Shown piece after piece: positions 58,367 through 64,000 of a stretch of 64,000 bases of DNA. Below the pieces are notes generated by a model. That model saw only the letters and a list, made by a program, of their open reading frames with translations. It searched no databases and was not told where the DNA came from. Location of the stretch: assembly GCF_945952095.1 (NCBI RefSeq), contig NZ_CAMFHL010000001.1, positions 1-64,000 of the forward strand. The letters run 5' to 3'. A program made the translations under genes and the position numbers. Source of the DNA: an uncultured Arsenicibacter sp. (GTDB lineage: Bacteria; Bacteroidota; Bacteroidia; Cytophagales; Spirosomataceae). The first letter of the stretch is position 1. Every line of letters begins with the position of its first letter.

Positions 58367-60007
58367 CTATTTCTTCACAATCAGGAATTCTACACGGCGG
58401 TTCTTCTGCCGCCCGTCTTCGGTATCATTGGCAGCTACCGGTTTACTTTCGCCGAAGCCTTTGCTGGCAATCCGGTCCGGTTCAATGCCCTTACCAATGA
58501 AGTATTCCCGTACAGCATCAGCCCGGTCCTGTGACAGTTTCTGGTTAACGGCAACCCCGCCCGTGTTATCGGTATGGCCGTTCAGAGAAATAGTCATCTT
58601 CGGATTTTCGTTCAGCACGGCAACCATCCGGTCAAGTTCCGGTGCTGATTCGGGGCGCAGTTCGGACTTTCCGGTATCAAAGAAAATGTTGTTTAGACGA
58701 ATCGCTTTCCCTTCTTCAATCGGCACCATCGTCAGCTCCTTCCCCTTGATCTCCTGAAAACCTTTCACCTGCGTCAGATCGACGTTTTCGCCCTCCGCAA
58801 TGAAATTCGGGGCAATGGCCCGCATGCTGTACTTCTGCCCGTAGGGCAATACTATTTTATACTCACCTGTAATCGGGTCAGACGTGGCCTCACCGGCTTC
58901 GTTGCCATCGGGCAGCGTCTGATAAACAACGCGTGCCTGTACCGGCCGGCCGGTTTTCTGATCAATCACACGGCCGCTGATGATAGCCACCGGATCAGGA
59001 CGCAGTAAGGCATTCGGATCGTTGTTGGTACCGTTGCCGTTCTGCCCGTTGCCATTGGGATTACCCGAACCGGCTTTAGACGGGTCATTATTAGCCAGTG
59101 TCGGCGTTGTCGGTATATCGTCAAACATCTTGATCCGAACGACATCACCCTTACCCAACGTGCCTTTAAAGCTGGTCATGTAAGCATAATCGCCCGCCGC
59201 CGGAATGGAGTAATAGGCATCGTACCCTTCCGTGTTAATCTTCGGGCCTAAATTCTGCGGCTTCGACCAGTGTTTCCAGGTTTTGTCAACACGTTTGCAG
59301 ATATAAATGTCGTTGCTCCCCTGCCCGCCTTCGCGGTTGCTGGAGAAATAGAGCGTTGCCCCGTCGGCCGCCAGAAACGGCGTTGTTTCCGTAAATTTTG
59401 TGTTTACGTCCGGACCAAGGCTAACGGGTTTGCTCCAGCTGCCATCTTTCTGACGGAAACTGACGTACAAATCATCTTCCTTGCTGTTTTTCTTTTCGCT
59501 GAATGACATGATCAGTACCTTACCGTCGGCCGACAGGAAACCGCAGTCATATTGTCCCTGGCTCATGCGCTCATACCCGGCGATTTCGAGCTTCTGGGGC
59601 ACCGACCAGCCATTCGTCGTTTTCTTGCTGAACGAATAACCGCGGGTTTCGTAACGGCCGTTGTTGTAGGCCCCTTTGATCAGCATGGTATTACCATCGG
59701 GCGTAATGCTGTAGGCGCAGTTGTATTCGTCGGTATTCAGCGGATTGCCTAACCGGCGTGCAGGCCCCCATTTATTGCTGGCAACATCCAGTTCAGAATA
59801 CCAGATATCCTGACTACCCTTATCGCCGTAGGTATTCTGCGGATGGCTGACGCGGGCAAAATAGATCGTTTTCCCATCCGGCGAAATCATGGGGTTGATT
59901 TCATTAAATTCTGAATTTACCTGATTACCAAGGTTCTCTACCTTCTGTGCATCAACGGTGCACAGGCTGGCGAGTACAAGTAACGCGGCCGGTAATCCTT
60001 TTATCAT
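58367..60007 (-). CDS. OmpA family protein with PD40 repeats and a CarboxypepD_reg-like domain
   Basis: This 546-residue outer-membrane-linked protein has a signal peptide, then WD40-like PD40 beta-propeller repeats (ISPDGKTIYFARV, ITPDGNTMLIKG, LAADGATLYFSS, about residues 35-290), then an Asn/Gly-rich linker (GNPNGNGQNGNGTNN). Next is a carboxypeptidase-regulatory-like beta-sandwich (ISGRVIDQKTGRPVQARVVY), and last an OmpA peptidoglycan-binding domain with FFDTGKSELRPES, LNGHTDNTGG and KNRRVEFLI. It probably ties the outer membrane to the cell wall. It resembles PorE/P60-type proteins of T9SS-bearing bacteria, but that role is not shown here. Confidence 0.9.
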   Translation of the reverse strand: MIKGLPAALLVLASLCTVDAQKVENLGNQVNSEFNEINPMISPDGKTIYFARVSHPQNTYGDKGSQDIWYSELDVASNKWGPARRLGNPLNTDEYNCAYSITPDGNTMLIKGAYNNGRYETRGYSFSKKTTNGWSVPQKLEIAGYERMSQGQYDCGFLSADGKVLIMSFSEKKNSKEDDLYVSFRQKDGSWSKPVSLGPDVNTKFTETTPFLAADGATLYFSSNREGGQGSNDIYICKRVDKTWKHWSKPQNLGPKINTEGYDAYYSIPAAGDYAYMTSFKGTLGKGDVVRIKMFDDIPTTPTLANNDPSKAGSGNPNGNGQNGNGTNNDPNALLRPDPVAIISGRVIDQKTGRPVQARVVYQTLPDGNEAGEATSDPITGEYKIVLPYGQKYSMRAIAPNFIAEGENVDLTQVKGFQEIKGKELTMVPIEEGKAIRLNNIFFDTGKSELRPESAPELDRMVAVLNENPKMTISLNGHTDNTGGVAVNQKLSQDRADAVREYFIGKGIEPDRIASKGFGESKPVAANDTEDGRQKNRRVEFLIVKK

Positions 60008-60079
60008 GATCTTGTTGTGGCTGTGATTCAGACCGTAATCCTGTTTCTACGATTAACGTTGAAGCGATAGGGCTTAGTA

Positions 60080-61051
60080 CTAGTTCTCCCGCTCAATCAG
60101 TTGCCGCGTAAACGACAGCAGCATTTCCTTGCGCTCAGGTGTTGCCTGTACCTGCTCAAAATTCGACAGTCCTTTCGCGAAATAATCGCTGATGCGCTGT
60201 TCCGTCACCTGCCGGATATTGAGCTTGTCGTAGATTTCCGTAACGGCTTTCACTTTTTCTGCCTTATCAAACTCCTTGCAGCTGAGCCAGCCGTTCAGCT
60301 CGTCGAGCAGCGGCCCTCCGGCTTTTTCGAGCGCCTCAATGAGCAGGAACGTTTTTTTGTTGGCAATGATGTCGCCACCGACCTGCTTCCCGAACTTGGC
60401 CGGATCGCCGTAGACATCCAGGAGATCGTCTTTAAGCTGAAACCCAATGCCAATGTTGATACCGCCTTCGCGCAGATGATTTGTGGAATCCGTATCCGCA
60501 CCGGCAATAATACCACCCAGTTCGAGGGCATATCCCAGCAACACCGACGTTTTGAGTTTGATCATCTCCACGTACTCGGCCTCTGTCACATCCCAGCGGG
60601 TTTCAAAATTCATGTCCAGCTGTTGCCCTTCGCAGACTTCGGCAGCCGTCCGGTTAAACCGGGCCAGTACATGGCGCAGTTTATCGGGTGCCACATCCAG
60701 CAGCAGTTCATAGGCGTTTACCAGCATGACATCGCCCGAAAGAATAGCAATGTTATGGTTCCATTTTTCATGTACCGTTGGCTGGCCGCGCCGCAGCGGA
60801 GCCTGATCCATGATATCGTCGTGCATCAGCGTAAAGTTGTGAAAGACTTCGACGCTGATGGCTGGTTTAATGGCTTTTTCCCACTCATCGGTGAAGAGGT
60901 AGGCTCCCATCAGGGTCAGCAACGGACGCATCCGCTTGCCGCCAAGACTCATAATGTACTGAATAGGATCGTACAATTCGGCCGGGTGCCGGCCATATTC
61001 TGTAGACTGAATTTCCTTTTGAAGTGCCTCAACAAAAACGATTGGATTCAT
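60080..61051 (-). CDS. Polyprenyl synthetase family protein (farnesyl/geranylgeranyl diphosphate synthase)
   Basis: This trans-isoprenyl diphosphate synthase has 323 residues. The first Asp-rich motif is in LMHDDIMDQAPLRRG and the second in QLKDDLLDVYGD, both binding the magnesium-diphosphate substrates. The GGKRMRP stretch near residue 38 and KKTFLLI near 225 also match. The product chain length is not certain; the bulky Phe before the first motif (VFHNFTLMHDD) would favour short products such as farnesyl or geranylgeranyl diphosphate. The start at 61051 (MNPIVF) is 19 bp behind a TATTTTTG (minus-strand) element. Confidence 0.9.
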   Translation of the reverse strand: MNPIVFVEALQKEIQSTEYGRHPAELYDPIQYIMSLGGKRMRPLLTLMGAYLFTDEWEKAIKPAISVEVFHNFTLMHDDIMDQAPLRRGQPTVHEKWNHNIAILSGDVMLVNAYELLLDVAPDKLRHVLARFNRTAAEVCEGQQLDMNFETRWDVTEAEYVEMIKLKTSVLLGYALELGGIIAGADTDSTNHLREGGINIGIGFQLKDDLLDVYGDPAKFGKQVGGDIIANKKTFLLIEALEKAGGPLLDELNGWLSCKEFDKAEKVKAVTEIYDKLNIRQVTEQRISDYFAKGLSNFEQVQATPERKEMLLSFTRQLIEREN

Positions 61052-61069
61052 CCGAACGGGTTTTACGCC

Positions 61070-61077
61070 CAAAAATA
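61070..61077 (-). promoter_or_regulatory. -7 promoter element (TATTTTTG, minus strand) of the polyprenyl synthase gene
   Basis: This is an exact TAnnTTTG match, 18 bases before the start codon. No clear -33 TTG is present at the expected distance, so confidence is limited. Confidence 0.4.
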
Positions 61078-61177
61078 AACAAAACCCGGCCACGCACATA
61101 AACGTTGGAGCGCCAAAGCACGCTTTTCGTCCGGCATGGCTGGTATTGGTATAACGAAGGCAGGGGGCTGTTTGTCT

Positions 61178-62071
61178 TTAGCCGTTCCAAAGTTTCATAC
61201 GGACGTAATCCATTTCCACCGAATCCAGCGGCTGATTTCCGTCGTACGATTCCTGTTCGACCACGTAATATTTGATGCCTGCTTTTTTGGCGGCCGCCAG
61301 AAGCGGTGGCCAGTCAATTTCGCCATTGCCGAGATACGTACTTTCGTCGCGGTCTTTGGCTTTGTCTTTTATGTGCAGCATCCGGATATGCTTCGGATAT
61401 TTTTTGATCCACTCAATGGCATTAGCCTTGGCAATTTTCATGTTGCAGGTATCCAGCTGCTGGATGACCAGCTTCGGATCAAGGCGTTCCAGGAAGATTT
61501 CGTACAGCAGCTTGCCTTCGTGCTGAATGGTAAATTCGTCGTAGTGGTTATGAAAACCGAATTGCAGACCGGCGGCTTTACAACGTTCCCCGCAGACATT
61601 CCACGAGTCCAGCATGCGTTTCACCTCGTCAAGGTTCTTTTTATCCGAATCAATTCCGGGATTAATCAGGAACGTTTGTCCCATCGTCACGGCATCGGCA
61701 ATCGCTTTTTTGTAGCGGTCTGAAATATCCTTCGTGGATGCATTCCAGTCGTTTTTACTGAACAGCACATGCGAGCTGCTGATCGTCATGCCCAGATCCT
61801 GACAAAGTTTCCGGAATTCGGCCGGTGTCTTGCCATAGCATTTCCCGTCGACGTAGTTTGCCGGTTCAACTTCTTTATAGCCAATGGCAGCCACCTGCTT
61901 CAGCGTGGCCACCGGATCAATTTTCATATCCTCCCGAACCGAGTACAGCTGCAGGCTGATATGATCAAACATTTTTTGCGGATTGGCCAGTAGTGAGGGC
62001 ACCGTCCCCAGCGAGAGCGCCGCTACGGAGCTTTGTCGTATGAAATTCCGTCGTGATTGCAGGCTTGACAT
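61178..62071 (-). CDS. Sugar phosphate isomerase/epimerase-like TIM-barrel protein with Tat signal
   Basis: This 297-residue protein starts MSSLQSRRNFIRQSSVAALS, a twin-arginine (Tat) signal, so it is exported in folded form. The rest is the AP-endonuclease-2/xylose-isomerase-like barrel: HISLQLYSVREDM, GYKEVEP, FGFHNHYDEF, QLDTCNMKIAKAN, RMLHIKDKAKDR and YYVVEQESYDG. The His, Glu and Asp residues that bind the divalent metal are present. Many Bacteroidota paralogues are annotated as isomerases without a known substrate. The ATG at 62071 is chosen because the Tat motif starts there; the frame extends upstream into the terminator. Confidence 0.88.
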   Translation of the reverse strand: MSSLQSRRNFIRQSSVAALSLGTVPSLLANPQKMFDHISLQLYSVREDMKIDPVATLKQVAAIGYKEVEPANYVDGKCYGKTPAEFRKLCQDLGMTISSSHVLFSKNDWNASTKDISDRYKKAIADAVTMGQTFLINPGIDSDKKNLDEVKRMLDSWNVCGERCKAAGLQFGFHNHYDEFTIQHEGKLLYEIFLERLDPKLVIQQLDTCNMKIAKANAIEWIKKYPKHIRMLHIKDKAKDRDESTYLGNGEIDWPPLLAAAKKAGIKYYVVEQESYDGNQPLDSVEMDYVRMKLWNG

Positions 62072-62156
62072 TACCTTAGGGTTTAGGTTTGTTGCACGCC
62101 TAAATCTACTGACCTTCCGGCAAATACTCAACTGCCACAGATTAGAATAAATATAA

Positions 62157-62200
62157 AATCCGCAGCATCCTGCCTTCGCAAAAGCAAGATACTGCGGATT
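62157..62200 (-). terminator. Terminator after the gene at 62225 (minus strand)
   Basis: On the minus strand AATCCGCAGTATCTTGC and GCAGGATGCTGCGGATT form a 17-pair stem (with two G-U pairs), followed by TTATATTTATTC. It lies 24 bp behind the stop codon. Confidence 0.8.
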
Positions 62201-62224
62201 CTTTATTGGCAGCACCGTGTTGTG

Positions 62225-62743
62225 CTATGCATTTACTGCTTTTTGCGCGAAATACCGCTTCAGCCACGTCGTCTGCGCCGGCACAATCCAGTCCGACAAA
62301 AAGGTAGCTTTGGTGTTAACCAGTGTGTTGAAAACAGGAGTTTCCGGCGTCAGTTTACCATCGGCAACCGCCGCCTTAATCGCCGGCAGCGTAACCGTCT
62401 GTACCTGCTTATTGCTATCCTGATAGGCAGCCGAACGGTCAAAAAAGTCGATGGATTCACCTTGCTGCGAAAGCGTTGCACTGATCTGCCGCAGAAAACC
62501 CACCGACGAATCAATCGAGCAACCACTCGGCAAGTGATGGCCTTCATCAACGGCAATCACCACAAACCGGTTGGCAACGACTTTTGCCGCTGCTAAAAGC
62601 GGTTCACCATGTGCGGCCCAGCCACTCAGCGCCGGACGCAGGGCTGCGTCTATCTGTTGCACTTCCGCATCCGTCAGGCTGCGGTTTGCCTGATATACCC
62701 ACAAACGGGCAGTATCCGTAATTTCGTCAAAATCGATATACAT
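62225..62743 (-). CDS. Conserved Bacteroidota protein of unknown function
   Basis: This 172-residue protein belongs to a family of similar length in Bacteroidota that is sometimes labelled ABC transporter ATPase, although it has no Walker A, signature or Walker B motif. Recognisable marks are MYIDFDEITDTARLWVYQAN at the start, ALRPALSGWAAHGEPLLAA, VIAVDEGHHLPSGCSIDSSV and IDFFDRSAAY. The combination ALDEG...SGCSID suggests a small alpha/beta fold. Its real role is unknown. It lies 49 bp from the Fe-S protein gene in the same direction, and could be cotranscribed with it. Confidence 0.75.
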   Translation of the reverse strand: MYIDFDEITDTARLWVYQANRSLTDAEVQQIDAALRPALSGWAAHGEPLLAAAKVVANRFVVIAVDEGHHLPSGCSIDSSVGFLRQISATLSQQGESIDFFDRSAAYQDSNKQVQTVTLPAIKAAVADGKLTPETPVFNTLVNTKATFLSDWIVPAQTTWLKRYFAQKAVNA

Positions 62744-62792
62744 GGCCTTTTCCGGAACATTCAGGCAGACTACAAGCAGCCCGCCTATGTGG

Positions 62793-63593
62793 TTACAAAC
62801 CCTGCCCTTTTGCGATCAGTTCCGCCAGATCGTAGACCTTGACGCGATCTTCCTGATTTTTATTTTTCACCCCGTCCGACATCATGGTCATACAGAACGG
62901 ACAGGCAACTGCTACCGTATCCGCTCCGGTACCCAGCGCTTCTTCAATACGCTCTACGTTAACGTCTTTTTTCCCGGCTTCCGGCTCCTTGAAATACTGC
63001 GCCCCACCGGCACCGCAGCAAAGGCCGTTTGCCCGCGACCGCTTCATTTCTACCAGATCAGCATCCAGGGCTGCCAGTACCTGACGAGGCGCCTCGTATA
63101 CCTTGTTGGCGCGCCCCAGATAGCAGGAGTCGTGATAAGTAATCCGGCGACCTTTGAACGACTCCCCGCCTTCTACCTTCACCCGTCCCTCGTTTATCAG
63201 CTGCTGGAGGTAGGTTGAGTGGTGAATAACCTCATAATTCCCGCCCAGTGCCGGATACTCGTTCTTAAGCGTATTGAAACAGTGCGGACAGGCCGTTACA
63301 ATTTTTTTGACGCTGTAGCCGTCCAGAACCTGAATATTAGCTACGGCCTGCATCTGAAACAGGAATTCGTTTCCCGCCCTGCGTGCCGGATCACCGGTAC
63401 AGGTTTCTTCGGGACCCAATACGGCAAATTTGATTCCGACATGGTTCAGGATGCGGGCAAATGCAATGGTTACGCGTTTGTACCGGTCATCGAACGAGCC
63501 GGCACAGCCCACCCAGAACAGGATTTCGGGGGTTTCACCAGCGGCCATCATATCGGCCATGGTCGGTACAGTGTATGTTTTTTCAGAAGTCAT
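62793..63593 (-). CDS. (Fe-S)-binding protein with two CCG domains (heterodisulfide-reductase-like)
   Basis: This 266-residue protein carries two cysteine-rich CCG domains. The first spans WVGCAGSFDDRYKR to TACPHCFNTLKNEY. The second has HDSCYLGRANKVYEAPRQVL, then NGLCCGAGGAQYF and VACPFCMTMM. Such domains hold Fe-S clusters in HdrB, GlpC and LldE-type redox proteins. The gene follows by 63 bp the ferredoxin-domain partner gene, so the two are likely subunits of one membrane-linked or soluble oxidoreductase. The donor and acceptor are not known from sequence. Homologues occur throughout Bacteroidota. Confidence 0.9.
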   Translation of the reverse strand: MTSEKTYTVPTMADMMAAGETPEILFWVGCAGSFDDRYKRVTIAFARILNHVGIKFAVLGPEETCTGDPARRAGNEFLFQMQAVANIQVLDGYSVKKIVTACPHCFNTLKNEYPALGGNYEVIHHSTYLQQLINEGRVKVEGGESFKGRRITYHDSCYLGRANKVYEAPRQVLAALDADLVEMKRSRANGLCCGAGGAQYFKEPEAGKKDVNVERIEEALGTGADTVAVACPFCMTMMSDGVKNKNQEDRVKVYDLAELIAKGQGL

Positions 63594-63656
63594 TCGTCAA
63601 TGTTCTTTATAGGGTTCATCAACCGGGCATCAGTTGAGCACTACCGGCTGAATCGT

Positions 63657-64000
63657 TTATTTTTCATTGATCTGATCGGCCCAGTTGAACCGGTCGCCCG
63701 GCGAAAATTTCCACGGAGCCATGTTGTTTTCGATATTGCTGAACATAGCGTTCCACGAAGCCGGGGCCTGTGATTCTTCCATGACACGGTACCGGCGCAG
63801 CTGCAGGATAATATCCAGCGGATTGATATTGATCGGGCAGGCCTGTACACACGCCTGACAGGTCGTACAGGCATTCAGCTCCTCAGCCGTGATGTAGTCG
63901 CCCAGCAGCGATTTTTCATCTTTGTAGTCCGCACCGTGCTCTTTCCAGCCCTTCTGAATGTCCTCCAGCCGGTCGCGGGTATCCATCATAATTTTCCGCG
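63657..64000 (-). CDS. 4Fe-4S ferredoxin-domain oxidoreductase subunit, C-terminal part (gene continues past the window)
   Basis: The frame is open to the last base, so the N-terminal part lies outside. The visible 114 residues contain RKIMMDTRDRLEDIQ and CTTCQACVQACPININPL, one full 4Fe-4S binding motif (C-x2-C-x2-C-x3-C-P), and end FNWADQINEK. Together with the CCG-domain gene that follows, this is a two-gene Fe-S oxidoreductase unit of the heterodisulfide-reductase-like type. In full-length homologues an N-terminal membrane domain precedes the cluster motifs, but this is not visible here. An internal ATG at 63989 should not be read as the start. Confidence 0.88.
   Translation of the reverse strand, partial: RKIMMDTRDRLEDIQKGWKEHGADYKDEKSLLGDYITAEELNACTTCQACVQACPININPLDIILQLRRYRVMEESQAPASWNAMFSNIENNMAPWKFSPGDRFNWADQINEK

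Noticed and set aside
60101..61078. Plus-strand open frame of 325 codons
   Set aside because: It is the exact antisense of the polyprenyl synthase gene, whose motifs are unmistakable. Long antisense frames are common here because of codon bias.

Overview
The window looks like chromosomal DNA of a Bacteroidota bacterium of the order Cytophagales, most like the Spirosoma/Fibrella/Rudanella group (Spirosomataceae). The evidence is a type IX secretion (Por/T9SS) sorting domain on a secreted CotH protein, several promoters of the Bacteroidota form TTG-N19-21-TAnnTTTG, mostly weak Shine-Dalgarno sequences, moderate GC content and Bacteroidota-type versions of IlvC, SdhABC and OmpA proteins. The genus cannot be fixed from the sequence alone. 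There are no rRNA genes, prophage or CRISPR array; one tRNA (Gln, TTG) is present.

Layout. 1-5 kb: the end of an FG-GAP repeat protein, a 5'-nucleotidase lipoprotein and a vanadium-haloperoxidase-type lipoprotein. 5-12.5 kb: an ABC transporter pair that meets a czcCBA-type heavy-metal RND efflux operon tail to tail. 12.9-16.4 kb: a MarR regulator with a FadN-type beta-oxidation enzyme, then a YoeB toxin-antitoxin pair. 16.5-26.7 kb: branched-chain amino acid genes in two attenuator-controlled units, ilvDBNCA-leuB and leuA, with a GxxExxY gene cassette between ilvA and leuB. 26.8-38.8 kb: YraN, an SSS symporter, CutC, prfB with its programmed frameshift, lpdA, a pseBC glycan cluster and a Ppx/GppA phosphatase. 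38.9-43 kb: metH under a SAM riboswitch. 43-47 kb: an Hsp20-like gene, a deacetylase, hemC and a His-rich ABC permease. 47-52 kb: sdhCAB, fabD and tRNA-Gln. 52.8-64 kb: a TetR regulator, a secreted GH65 enzyme, a T9SS CotH protein, an OmpA protein, a polyprenyl synthase, a Tat-exported sugar isomerase-like protein and the start of an Fe-S oxidoreductase operon.

The most informative reading is regulatory. Both branched-chain units begin with unannotated leader peptides: 15 residues rich in Val/Ile/Leu before ilvD, and 20 residues with tandem CTA Leu codons before leuA. Each is followed by mutually exclusive antiterminator and terminator hairpins. The two leaders share a 23-nt element (19 of 23 identical) just upstream of the leader start codon. 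LeuA here lacks the C-terminal leucine-feedback domain, so attenuation may be the main leucine control. leuC and leuD are absent from the window.

The accessory signal is a small repeat-bounded cassette carrying a GxxExxY (PD-(D/E)XK-like) gene. A gene-less 73-bp palindrome built from the same repeat lies 1.3 kb upstream, between ilvC and ilvA. A second, unrelated repeat family fills the lpdA-pseC gap and reappears between sdhC and sdhA. Together these are the best candidates for an under-described system in the window.
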